NCBI GenBank assembly: GCA_900538705.1 | Contig: UPZG01000011.1 | Location: 1 to 34,269, forward strand | Source: an uncultured Porphyromonadaceae bacterium | GTDB lineage: Bacteria; Bacteroidota; Bacteroidia; Bacteroidales; Barnesiellaceae_A | DNA length: 34,269 nucleotides | Reading direction: 5' to 3' | Shown here: positions 1-8,800 of the stretch, one piece after another | Layout: each line of letters begins with the position of its first letter | Numbering within the stretch: position 1 is the stretch's first letter | The notes under the pieces: generated by a model | What the model saw: the letters and a program-made list of their open reading frames with translations, nothing else | What the model was told of the DNA's origin: nothing | Database searches by the model: none | Translations under genes and position numbers: made by a program

Positions 1-7
1 ATAATAA

Positions 8-310
8 ACCTTCACCCACGCCTATCCCTCAGTGTATCTATACAGGTACACCTACGGCATAAGCGTTGCCGGCAACTATCTCAAGGGTCTTAAAATTGGC
101 GATTTTCCGAGTAGAGAATATTACAGGCACGCTTCTGTAAAATCTTAGTATGTTACGCCCTCGCTCGGGCAGCTGCTACGGCAAAGATGGCAACATGTCG
201 AAGAATTACAAATCGGTACGACATGAATATCAATTAGCTGCAAAACGTCATGCAGCCACAACTATTATATATGCATAAAATATTTCAGGCCGAACGCCAA
301 CTTTTTACTC
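8..310 (+). other. coding-like remnants without an intact gene
   Basis: No intact gene is visible in the first 382 bases. Three successive stretches in different frames nevertheless read like protein: 8-151 (frame 2, no start codon, contains NYLKGLKIGDFPSREYYRHA), 150-278 (frame 3, ATG to TAA, 42 codons, contains GKDGNMSKNYKSVRHEYQLA) and 271-318 (frame 1, ending ERQLFTLT). The frames follow one another without overlap of meaning, as expected of a frameshifted pseudogene tail. A conserved noncoding or repeated region that annotation pipelines over-call would look the same. The stretch also holds two small hairpins: CATGTCG (194-200) pairs with CGACATG (219-225), and GCTGCA (237-242) pairs with TGCAGC (251-256). 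I cannot assign a family. Confidence 0.3.
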
Positions 311-323
311 TGACATAAAAATG

Positions 324-358
324 GGAGTCTGAAAAGTCGTTACGACTTTTCAGACTCC
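324..358 (-). terminator. strong intrinsic terminator
   Basis: A perfect 16-base-pair inverted repeat (GGAGTCTGAAAAGTCG and its complement) surrounds a 3-base TTA loop. Read on the minus strand, the stem is followed by CATTTTTATG, a U-rich tail. It lies 24 bases past the stop codon of the large secreted protein gene and is its likely terminator. Confidence 0.85.
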
Positions 359-382
359 TCCTTCATCACATAATTATGCTAA

Positions 383-3300
383 CTATTGCAGCACAAATTT
401 TTTTACGACCATCCCTGTCTCAGTCGTAATACATGCTACGTAAACGCCGCCCGGCATACCCGATAACGGTACGCGATATGCGTACTTCTCGACATTGGCA
501 GCCAAATAAACTTGTTGCCCCTGTATGTTATAGACTTCTATACGAGAAATCTCAGAAGCAGCCTCTATTGCCAACATACGCTCTGCGGACATATAGTAAA
601 CAGCTACATCGCTATCGGTTAACAAATCATCTACACCACCTATGCCGTCACCCGTTATCTGTATATCATCTACCATCAGTACCACATTGCTAAGATATTG
701 GCCAATATACTGTATCGCCACATAAACTTGCTTGTTGTCATATGCACTCAAGTCTATTTCTACCTTCGTCCAATCTACAGGCGCTTCACGTACTTCATCG
801 CCCAATACCACAAAACTATCAAAATCGTCGTCGGTATCAGAAATCAACACGCGGTATTTTTCCAACTCTGCACCATAAAACTCCAACATACGAGTTTTTA
901 CATACAGTTCGAGAGTCGAATTGGTGCTCAATTGTAATTGGGGAGAGATTAACCATGTATCGCTTGCGGTATATCCATGCTCACCCCATGCCAATGAAAA
1001 CGCTGCGCCGAAACGCTCACCCGAATGAGGATAGAAGCCCTCAAAACCATTGTCTACCATCGACGGTTCTGTTGCGGCAGGATTGAATACTATAAATCCT
1101 ACCGACTCTCCTCTATGCGGATAATTATACTCCCAGAAGTAGTCTGTCTCATATTGGAGTCTATCTACTGTCCACCAACGAGGATTAAACGTATCGCCGG
1201 CAGCATCAAAGTCGTTGCACGACTCAAAATTCATCACATACGGATTTGACTCCTCTAACGAAATCAATGTCTTAGTCAGCGCATCATTATCGGGATTTTC
1301 ATCTCCAGCCAGCGCAACCTTCACCTCTACTACATAGTTACCGGCCTCCGATAAGTCGATATGTTCAAAATCAACTATCTTGTCTTCATACGGGAGCAAG
1401 TCTACATCGATACTATATTCCACGCCATTCACATTACATGTAACAGGAAAAGCTGCCGGTTGGGTACCTTTGTTTCTAATGCGAACCGATATGGTCTCAT
1501 CCGACGAATAAAGCGCTTTTTCCTTCACCGGAGCCAGCCACTCATCTACTGCAGCATCGGTAGTATATACAGTGGCATTGTGACCAAAGTTTGCCCGAAT
1601 CACCAACGCCGAACCCAAGACTTTAAACACAACTCCATCTATATTCTGGTAGCAATAATTGGTCTCTGACGTCATATCATAGCACAATCCCATGTTTGAG
1701 GTAGAAAGTTGTTGCACCTCAAAGTAGTATTTACCGGCATCGAGTACAATGGGGTCGAACGTTATTTCTGTCAGCCCTCCACCTAAGCCTCGCTTTATTG
1801 TCGTATTATACAATTGTCTACCCAATGTCTTTCCATCGGCTTCTACTGTATAGAGGGCAAAACCTATGTTATCAAGCTCTATCGTAGCATCACCTGCTGC
1901 CAGGCCTATAGAAACCGATGTCAAGGTATCGGTAACAGCAAGTTCATAGAGGTTCCCTACAAAAAGTGTAGAGCCCCAAGAACCTGTTCCTAACATAAAA
2001 TCGGTAGTATTTTCAGTTGCACGTACTGTATCGGTAGCATGAATCGTAAAGAAATCGAGAGTATTATCTTCTTCATACGAGTCGGTCTCATTACTGGTTA
2101 TCTGCATCGTGAGATTTAACTGCTCACCAGTAACAATTGTAGGTATAGCTGCCCTGACAGGCACCATTGCCGTATCAGCAGAGGCAATTGTAATGCCCTC
2201 TTCCGTTGTACCCAACAACGCCTCACCGTTATACAACATGGCCTTCACACCTGTCATGGCTTGTATACCACGATTGACTACTTCGGCATAGAATACGCCC
2301 TCACCCCGCAATTGATCACTTGGTGTGTACAATGAAGCAGAAGCATCAACACTACTTAGCTTCAAGTCTCTATCGAATACCTCAGACAAAGTACATTGAT
2401 ACAATAAAAAGTTTAACTGTTCATTTTCTGCTGTTGTTACAACAATCATAATACTATAGTTACCTGGCTCTACTAAGGGCACCATAAACTCGGCAGTCTC
2501 TCCGTCAACCACCGACTCGTCTTCATAAATTTTCTGATATGTCGACACATCGGCACCAGCCTTGCCATAAGCCACATAGAAACTCGAATTATTGCCAAAA
2601 CCGGAGCTGCCATATGTCAATTGTACCCTTATAGGACGAGACAATTCAAAACAGCGAGACAGCAATCCATTCTCCACACCACGCTTATCTGTACTAAATA
2701 CATTCATAAATGTATCGAGCGTCCATGAACCGGGTGTCATCTCTGTCCAATATTCATAGAGATTAACACCGGTAGGAAAAATTGTTGTCACAGGTAAAGA
2801 TGCCGGTTCTAAATTATTCACCACAGCATAGTTTGAGTGTTCTACCTCTGTCCCTGTCGACAACTCTACCAGCACCTCATATTCACCGGGGTCGGCAAAG
2901 TCGGCCGTAGCATCGAAATAGACAGTTTTAGACTCATAAGGTTCTATTACCTCGGCAAAATCTTGAGACTCTACAACATCGCCATTAATTGTGTAAGTAA
3001 GTTTAAAGGTCGACGATGCACCGACTCCCTTATTAGTAATAACAGCTCCTATGCGACTTTGGTCTGACAAGTCACAGTTGGAATATGGCAATACAACCTT
3101 TTCAACCTCCAATTTAGGCAAAGCATCATAATATCCGGCATCTATGGTAACATTATCTAAAAACAGATTCATGCCATTTACCGATTTCATATGGAATGCC
3201 ACATAATAAACACCAGCCTCGGCAACCGAGAAATTGATAGCATGCATTTGCCAATCTGTATTAGAGACAGCATAATCACCTATAACCTCCATTTCCGACA

Positions 3301-4561
3301 CATTGTTTGTAGAACCATATCGCACATCCAACAACTCTGTATTGCTGCTATTAACACATTTCGTTTCAAACGTCAAATGGTTATCTCCTGCATTGAAATA
3401 CAACGGGACAGATATAAGATTATCATTATTCGTAGCAGTCATCGACCAGTTACCGCTGCAGCTAACGACACCCATTACACCATCAGAACCAGCCATCCAT
3501 TCGTTATATGCCCACATACTGTCATCGCCATCGAGATTTTCCACACTCCAATCAAACGCAAAATTTTCTAGTCCTCGGGCAGAAAAGTCATAGTTATATG
3601 GCAACTGCGACACTCCTATATGCTTACATAAACCTTCTATGGTATCATTTTGATGCAACAAATCGCCCTCAAGAGTGACCCATGCCGTCACTTGATACAT
3701 AGTCTCTACAGAAAAATCGGCCTTTGCATTAAAAAGATAGCGCAACGAAGCACCAGAAGCTAATGTTTCGGTACAGGTTTCTGTAATAACCTCACCATCA
3801 TTTATCTGATAAGAAAGATTGAAGCCCGAAATGTCAGATATACCATTATTTGCCACTACTACGGCAATATCTTCGGCACTTGTCAAATTCGCTCCATGAG
3901 GTGGTAACTCAATCGAAGTAAGAGCTGCATCTACATTGCAATATAAATCGACATAATCGTAATATCCTTGCTCTCCATCTCTATACACTACTTGGAAGCG
4001 ATAGGTACATCCACCTTGAAATTCAAAGTCATCATACTTCGCATAGTCTCCATGTGCAAAAACAAGGTCGCCACTATCTATATCGGGAGACAATATCATA
4101 TAATCATAGACACCTGCCGGTATCAAAATGGAAACCGCATCATCACCTACGATATTGGTCGAACTTGGCGATGGATCGGCATTCTCGGGAATCTTATACT
4201 CAAAATCGTCATATGAACCGAAATAAACGTAAGAATCTTCGAAAAACAGATTACCGCATGACGAATGGTCGGCATCGAGCAACATTTGATAGCCAATGGT
4301 AGGAACTCCCCACACATTGTGTGCCTCGAGAATTACTTCTGCCATATCATCAGGGATCTTCTGCGATGCTCCTTTATGAACATATTTTGCACTCTGCAAA
4401 CGACTATTTTCCATCAGTTGATATGTTCCGGGAGAATACCCCGTCATCTGCTCTCTCTTCATAGAGTGTCCCTTCTGGGTCAACTGGTCAAAAGCTACCG
4501 TTTGTCCACACACTGTAATAGCAATACAAACAACAGCCACAATGGATAACAATTTTTTCAT
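383..4561 (-). CDS. giant T9SS-secreted surface protein with jelly-roll (choice-of-anchor J / cleaved-adhesin type) and CARDB-like domains
   Basis: Predicted secreted or cell-surface protein of 1392 residues. Residues 1-21 form a signal peptide (MKKLLSIVAVVCIAITVCGQ). About residues 317-474 form a first jelly-roll-like domain ending LFLDNVTID. Several beta-rich repeats follow that resemble CARDB-type modules (for example TNKGVGASSTFKLTYTING and RNKGTQPAAFPVTCNVNG). About residues 1105-1303 match the choice-of-anchor J/cleaved-adhesin pattern (FESCNDF, WLISPQLQL, VLMVDDIQITGDG). The last 60 residues are a type A T9SS sorting domain (IEVYNIQGQQVYL, GGVYVACI, KKFVLQ). The start is placed at the ATG directly before the signal peptide; an in-frame GTG lies two codons upstream. 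It is divergent from the TPR/HTH regulator at 4685 with 123 bases between starts. The ligand is unknown; adhesion or matrix binding is inferred from the domain types. Confidence 0.88.
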   Translation of the reverse strand: MKKLLSIVAVVCIAITVCGQTVAFDQLTQKGHSMKREQMTGYSPGTYQLMENSRLQSAKYVHKGASQKIPDDMAEVILEAHNVWGVPTIGYQMLLDADHSSCGNLFFEDSYVYFGSYDDFEYKIPENADPSPSSTNIVGDDAVSILIPAGVYDYMILSPDIDSGDLVFAHGDYAKYDDFEFQGGCTYRFQVVYRDGEQGYYDYVDLYCNVDAALTSIELPPHGANLTSAEDIAVVVANNGISDISGFNLSYQINDGEVITETCTETLASGASLRYLFNAKADFSVETMYQVTAWVTLEGDLLHQNDTIEGLCKHIGVSQLPYNYDFSARGLENFAFDWSVENLDGDDSMWAYNEWMAGSDGVMGVVSCSGNWSMTATNNDNLISVPLYFNAGDNHLTFETKCVNSSNTELLDVRYGSTNNVSEMEVIGDYAVSNTDWQMHAINFSVAEAGVYYVAFHMKSVNGMNLFLDNVTIDAGYYDALPKLEVEKVVLPYSNCDLSDQSRIGAVITNKGVGASSTFKLTYTINGDVVESQDFAEVIEPYESKTVYFDATADFADPGEYEVLVELSTGTEVEHSNYAVVNNLEPASLPVTTIFPTGVNLYEYWTEMTPGSWTLDTFMNVFSTDKRGVENGLLSRCFELSRPIRVQLTYGSSGFGNNSSFYVAYGKAGADVSTYQKIYEDESVVDGETAEFMVPLVEPGNYSIMIVVTTAENEQLNFLLYQCTLSEVFDRDLKLSSVDASASLYTPSDQLRGEGVFYAEVVNRGIQAMTGVKAMLYNGEALLGTTEEGITIASADTAMVPVRAAIPTIVTGEQLNLTMQITSNETDSYEEDNTLDFFTIHATDTVRATENTTDFMLGTGSWGSTLFVGNLYELAVTDTLTSVSIGLAAGDATIELDNIGFALYTVEADGKTLGRQLYNTTIKRGLGGGLTEITFDPIVLDAGKYYFEVQQLSTSNMGLCYDMTSETNYCYQNIDGVVFKVLGSALVIRANFGHNATVYTTDAAVDEWLAPVKEKALYSSDETISVRIRNKGTQPAAFPVTCNVNGVEYSIDVDLLPYEDKIVDFEHIDLSEAGNYVVEVKVALAGDENPDNDALTKTLISLEESNPYVMNFESCNDFDAAGDTFNPRWWTVDRLQYETDYFWEYNYPHRGESVGFIVFNPAATEPSMVDNGFEGFYPHSGERFGAAFSLAWGEHGYTASDTWLISPQLQLSTNSTLELYVKTRMLEFYGAELEKYRVLISDTDDDFDSFVVLGDEVREAPVDWTKVEIDLSAYDNKQVYVAIQYIGQYLSNVVLMVDDIQITGDGIGGVDDLLTDSDVAVYYMSAERMLAIEAASEISRIEVYNIQGQQVYLAANVEKYAYRVPLSGMPGGVYVACITTETGMVVKKFVLQ

Positions 4562-4672
4562 AAGCACATTTTTTTAGTGATTGTTTTGTGTTGATATTTG
4601 CAATATTATGACATAAAACTCATAAATCAACCCAAAACTACATAGACAAATAATGTACAAAAAGAATTTTAT

Positions 4673-4680
4673 TACCTTTG
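4673..4680 (+). promoter_or_regulatory. Bacteroidota -7 promoter element (TACCTTTG)
   Basis: TACCTTTG matches TAnnTTTG exactly. It ends only 4 bases before the ATG at 4685, so transcription should start at or within a few bases of the start codon. No TTTG is seen at the expected -33 position. Confidence 0.5.
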
Positions 4681-4684
4681 CTAC

Positions 4685-6409
4685 ATGAAAAACATCTTGG
4701 CTATACTGCTTCTGCTCTTGATATTAGCCCCGTCAGCACATGCCAACGACAAGATTCCTTGTTACTGGCATAAGATAGAGTCGGATTTCGACTCTGTCAC
4801 ATACATCTGTGAAGAAGCAACATACCATGACTTCCCCCGTAAAAGTATTCGACCCCAAATAGAACAACTCTACGCAATAAGCTCACGCAATCCACAAAAC
4901 AAAGCAATGAAAGCACGGGCTCTCTATTGGGATGCCTGGATGCAGATAAAACGCAATACCCATACCCCCGACTCGCTGTTGAAGCAAGCATTCATCTATG
5001 CCGATTCGGCTCAATATCCTTACGACTATGCCCGATTTCGCTTCTTGGAAGGCGACATCAAGCAATTCAGCGGAGAGTGGGCCGAAGCATACCGCATATA
5101 CAAGCAACAAGAGGCTTTTTTCTCACAACAAAATTCTACCTTCGATGTAGCTAAAATTTCGGTTGCTATAGGAGCTATCCTGCAGGAGTTGGGCGAATAC
5201 GACGAGGCCTTGAAATATTATCGCAAGGGCAACGATCTCTTCGAAAAAATCGGCAATCATAATTGCCAGACCAAAAACAAGATTAATATAAGCAACATCA
5301 TGTATATGCTTGGGGAGAAGGAAGATGCGTTGCTCATACTCAAAGAGCTAGAAAAAGACCCCATTGTACAGCAAGATACAAGCTACCTGGTAAATGTACT
5401 TATATCGCTCTATTCCGTCTCAGACAAGACAGAAAAAGATTGTCCGCAAAGGGCCTACACACTGGCTCAGAAACTTAAATACAATCCCCTCATTACCCTC
5501 TCGTTGCAAACCATGGGCATAGATGCTTATGACAACAATGAACCCGACAGCGCACTTTTTTACTTCAGAAAAGCCCTCAACTCGGCATTCAACAATAATA
5601 ACGTCTATCAAATCGTACCTCTACTCAAAGAGATTTCAGAGACTCATATCATACTCAACAATCCCGATAGTGCCTACCACTATATGATATTGGCCAACAC
5701 ATATGAAGATTCGTTACTCAATCAGGAGAAAATCATAGAGCTGAGCAAATCTGAAAGTAAGGCCGTCATCGCAAAATATGAAAACGACCTCAAGCAGGTG
5801 CAAGAGAAAGCTTTGTTCCAAAAACGTATCACATGGATTTCTATATTATCCATCCTCATCCTCTCTTGTCTTATATTCTATATACTGTGGCTCTCGAAAC
5901 GACGCATAACCATAAGTAAAAAACTAAAAGAGGCCGAGAACCGCGAATTGACGCTGCTCAATAAGCAATACCTGCTTGAGCTCGACTCCAAAAACCGCGA
6001 ACTCACATCCAACACCCTTATCATCGCCAAGAAAAATGCAATGCTCAAAGAGCTATCAGATTATATAGATGCACTCGAAAACAAAGGTGCCATAGACAAT
6101 GTAAACGGGCAACAACTGAAAAATCATATCAAATCGCAAATCCTTACCGACGACGAGTGGCAATACTTCAAGCTACATTTCGAGAATGTCCATCCTGACT
6201 TTTTTATAACACTCAAAAAGTTATATCCTAACCTCTCGGAGACCGAACTACGGCTATGCGCCTACATCAGAATAGGTATGAGTGCCAAAGAGATAGCCCA
6301 AATGTTATCTATCCAACCCGAGACGGTAAACACATCTCGTTACCGCATACGCAAGAAACTGAAGTTGGCCTCTGGAACCTCCCTCGAAAACTATTTGAGA
6401 GAACTGTAA
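4685..6409 (+). CDS. TPR-repeat membrane protein with C-terminal LuxR-type HTH, putative regulator
   Basis: A 574-residue protein of a layout common in Bacteroidota. Residues 1-20 form a signal peptide (MKNILAILLLLLILAPSAHA). The periplasmic part, about residues 100-340, is helical with TPR-like repeats (for example GEYDEALKYYRKGNDLFEKIG and DSALFYFRKALNSA). One transmembrane helix lies near 382-402 (ISILSILILSCLIFYILWL). A charged coiled-coil stretch follows. A LuxR/GerE-like helix-turn-helix lies at about 516-560 (LSETELRLCAYIRIGMSAKE, then TVNTSRYRIRKKL). The topology suggests a one-component regulator that senses something through its periplasmic TPRs and acts on DNA from the membrane. 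The ATG is supported by the signal peptide; the next methionine is near residue 60. It is divergent from the giant secreted protein, which may be a target (inference). Confidence 0.85.
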   Translation: MKNILAILLLLLILAPSAHANDKIPCYWHKIESDFDSVTYICEEATYHDFPRKSIRPQIEQLYAISSRNPQNKAMKARALYWDAWMQIKRNTHTPDSLLKQAFIYADSAQYPYDYARFRFLEGDIKQFSGEWAEAYRIYKQQEAFFSQQNSTFDVAKISVAIGAILQELGEYDEALKYYRKGNDLFEKIGNHNCQTKNKINISNIMYMLGEKEDALLILKELEKDPIVQQDTSYLVNVLISLYSVSDKTEKDCPQRAYTLAQKLKYNPLITLSLQTMGIDAYDNNEPDSALFYFRKALNSAFNNNNVYQIVPLLKEISETHIILNNPDSAYHYMILANTYEDSLLNQEKIIELSKSESKAVIAKYENDLKQVQEKALFQKRITWISILSILILSCLIFYILWLSKRRITISKKLKEAENRELTLLNKQYLLELDSKNRELTSNTLIIAKKNAMLKELSDYIDALENKGAIDNVNGQQLKNHIKSQILTDDEWQYFKLHFENVHPDFFITLKKLYPNLSETELRLCAYIRIGMSAKEIAQMLSIQPETVNTSRYRIRKKLKLASGTSLENYLREL

Positions 6410-6484
6410 TAACAGAGTTGTTCCACATTAACTATATTAACATAATTTATGTGCGAATTAACCATCTCATATCTACTATAACTA

Positions 6485-6492
6485 TATCTTTG
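6485..6492 (+). promoter_or_regulatory. candidate -7 promoter element upstream of zinc peptidase gene
   Basis: TATCTTTG matches TAnnTTTG and lies 80 bases before the ATG at 6573. A second match, TACGTTTG, sits at 6521-6528. Neither has a clear TTTG at the -33 position, so I cannot say which is used. Confidence 0.45.
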
Positions 6493-6572
6493 CCACCAAA
6501 CGATAAAGGAAAGAAAACAATACGTTTGCTACGAAATACCGAGGCAAATCTTTCTATGTAAAACAAATAATT

Positions 6573-7250
6573 ATGATATACATTATTTTTATAGCTTTTG
6601 CACTGATAAGCTTTGCTGTACAAAAAAGCTTACAGCACCGATTTGAAAAATACTCTAAAGTCCCTCTTCCGTACGGACTTACAGGAAGAGATATAGCTCA
6701 ACGAATGCTCCAAGAGAACGGAATAAATGATGTAACCATTACACAAATCGACGGTACTCTTACCGACCATTATAACCCCACCAACCATACCATCAATCTG
6801 AGCCGCGGAGTATATGATGGCAATAGCATTGCAGCTGCCGCCGTTGCCGCCCACGAAACAGGCCACGCCTTGCAGCATGCCAAGGCCTATGCTCCGCTAC
6901 GCATGCGTTCGGCTTTAGTTCCGGTCGTAAGCTTTGCATCAAGCTGGATGCAATGGGTACTTCTTATAGGAATACTCACGGTACAAAGTTTCCCACAAAT
7001 ATTGCTGATAGGTATCATCCTTTTCGGACTGACCACTTTATTCAGCTTTATAACGCTTCCGGTAGAAATAAACGCAAGCAAACGGGCACTGGCATGGCTC
7101 AACAACGCCGGCATCACAACTAACGAGACACACCCTATGGCAGAAGATGCCCTTCGCTGGGCTGCATATACATATGTAGTAGCCGCCCTCAGTTCTCTCG
7201 CTACATTAGTATACTACATCCTCATCTTCCTTGGCGGAAGAAGAGATTGA
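6573..7250 (+). CDS. membrane zinc metallopeptidase, YugP family
   Basis: A 225-residue membrane protein matching the YugP/DUF2268-unrelated Zn_peptidase_2 family. It starts with a hydrophobic helix (residues 1-17), followed by a short soluble part. The zincin motif AAHETGHALQH is near residues 91-101, with two histidine ligands and the catalytic glutamate. Two adjacent transmembrane helices follow (about 125-170: WVLLIGILTVQ and ILLIGIILFGL). A final helix (VAALSSLATLVYYILIFL) closes the protein. Length and topology are usual for the family. Substrates are unknown; membrane protein turnover is a guess. It stands alone, with its own candidate promoter and a stem-loop downstream. Confidence 0.9.
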   Translation: MIYIIFIAFALISFAVQKSLQHRFEKYSKVPLPYGLTGRDIAQRMLQENGINDVTITQIDGTLTDHYNPTNHTINLSRGVYDGNSIAAAAVAAHETGHALQHAKAYAPLRMRSALVPVVSFASSWMQWVLLIGILTVQSFPQILLIGIILFGLTTLFSFITLPVEINASKRALAWLNNAGITTNETHPMAEDALRWAAYTYVVAALSSLATLVYYILIFLGGRRD

Positions 7251-7287
7251 CAACGATATAAGACTTTTTCATTTTGTGCAACTAACC

Positions 7288-7324
7288 GGGAGTAAGCCTG
7301 ATTTTTCAAAAAAGGCTTGCTCCC
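7288..7324 (+). other. stem-loop between zinc peptidase gene and hisS
   Basis: GGGAGTAAGCCT (7288-7299) pairs with AGGCTTGCTCCC (7313-7324) over 12 positions including one G-T pair. The loop can extend further through TTTT/AAAA. No T-run follows on either strand, so it is not a standard intrinsic terminator. It probably protects or ends the transcript of the upstream gene. Confidence 0.55.
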
Positions 7325-7393
7325 GCAACGTGTATCAGCTCTGGCAAAAAGAAATAAAGCGTAACTTTCATTCCGTTTTGCTTCCGTTTGTAT

Positions 7394-7401
7394 TATCTTT
7401 G
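7394..7401 (+). promoter_or_regulatory. -7 promoter element of hisS
   Basis: TATCTTTG lies 31 bases before the hisS ATG, giving a leader of about 28 bases. TTTTG at 7376-7380 is too close to serve as an ideal -33 element. Confidence 0.6.
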
Positions 7402-7432
7402 CACATTATAAAAAATAGACACTCTGAATATT

Positions 7433-8800
7433 ATGGCACAAAAACCTTCCATACCCAAAGGAATGCGCGACTTCTCTCCCGAAGAGATGGCCAAACGCAA
7501 CTACATATTCAATACCATACGCCAAGTATATGCTCTTTACGGCTTCAGCCAAATAGAGACTCCCGCCATGGAAACCCTACAAACACTGATGGGAAAATAT
7601 GGTGAAGAGGGTGACAAACTGCTATTCAAAGTTCTAAACTCGGGAGATTTCTTATCTCACACTACCGAGAGCGACTGGCAAGAAAAGAATACGACACGGC
7701 TGGCAGCTCATATTTGCGAAAAAGGACTGCGATACGACCTCACCGTACCATTCGCCCGCTATGTGGTAATGCACCGCAATGAACTGACATTCCCCTTCAA
7801 ACGCTACCAGATACAACCCGTATGGCGCGCCGACCGACCGCAAAAAGGACGTTATCGCGAATTTTTCCAATGCGATGCCGACATTATCGGGTCTGACTCA
7901 CTTCTCAACGAAGTAGAGTTGTTGCACATCATCGACGACGTATTTTCGCGTTTTGGCATCAGGGTGGCTATCAAGCTCAATAACAGGAAAATACTGAGCG
8001 GTATTGCCGAAATCATAGGTACTCCTGAGAAAATCATAGACATCACGACAGCTATAGACAAACTCGATAAAATTGGTCTCGATAACGTCAACGAAGAGCT
8101 ACGTGAGAAAGGTCTTGATGAGGCAGCTATTGCCAAGTTGCAACCCATCATTGCACTCCAGGGCGACAACCGCAGTAAGCTACAAATACTGCGTAACGAG
8201 CTGCAAAACTCGGAAATAGGCTGTAAAGGTATTGAAGAACTCGAATACATCCTCGACAAGATAGACAAGCAACCGCTGCATGCACAACTCGACATTGACC
8301 TCACCCTTGCCCGTGGTCTCAACTACTATACAGGTGCTATCGTAGAAGTGAAAGCCCTCGACGTGCAAATAGGCAGTATCACCGGTGGAGGTCGCTACGA
8401 CAACCTCACTGGCGTATTCGGCATGCCCGGTATTTCGGGTGTAGGCATCTCATTTGGTGCCGACCGTATTTTCGACGTACTGAACCAACTGAACTTATAT
8501 CCCGCCGAGTCGCTACACGCTACACAAGTTCTGTTTGCCAACTTCGGTGAAGCTGAGAGCGACGAATGCCTGCGCATAGCTACAATCTTCCGCCAAAAAG
8601 GTATCCGTACCGAGATTTATCCAGAACCGGCCAAGATGAAAAAACAGATGAGCTATGCCGACGTACAACACATTCCTTTTGTCATATTGATAGGCGAAAA
8701 CGAAATAGCTTCGGGTAAAATCAACCTTAAAAACATGACAACAGGTGAGCAGCAAATGGTAACTCCTGATGAGGCCATACAGATTATTCGCCCATTATGA
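7433..8800 (+). CDS. hisS: histidine-tRNA ligase (class II)
   Basis: Cytoplasmic enzyme that charges tRNA-His with histidine using ATP. At 455 residues it is within the normal range. The start MAQKPSIPKGMRDFSPEEM is typical. Class II motif 2 is at about residues 121-144 (PVWRADRPQKGRYREFFQCD). The histidine-binding signature LARGLNYYTGAIVEV is near residue 290. Motif 3 is near residue 345 (GVGISFGADRIFDVL). The C-terminal anticodon-binding domain starts near residue 362 (TQVLFANFGE). A -7 promoter element lies just upstream. Its stop overlaps the start of the next gene in an ATGA arrangement, so the two are translationally coupled. Confidence 0.97.
   Translation: MAQKPSIPKGMRDFSPEEMAKRNYIFNTIRQVYALYGFSQIETPAMETLQTLMGKYGEEGDKLLFKVLNSGDFLSHTTESDWQEKNTTRLAAHICEKGLRYDLTVPFARYVVMHRNELTFPFKRYQIQPVWRADRPQKGRYREFFQCDADIIGSDSLLNEVELLHIIDDVFSRFGIRVAIKLNNRKILSGIAEIIGTPEKIIDITTAIDKLDKIGLDNVNEELREKGLDEAAIAKLQPIIALQGDNRSKLQILRNELQNSEIGCKGIEELEYILDKIDKQPLHAQLDIDLTLARGLNYYTGAIVEVKALDVQIGSITGGGRYDNLTGVFGMPGISGVGISFGADRIFDVLNQLNLYPAESLHATQVLFANFGEAESDECLRIATIFRQKGIRTEIYPEPAKMKKQMSYADVQHIPFVILIGENEIASGKINLKNMTTGEQQMVTPDEAIQIIRPL

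Noticed and set aside
7852..8322. 156-codon serine-rich open frame antisense to hisS
   Set aside because: Low-complexity shadow of hisS codons with no start context or promoter.
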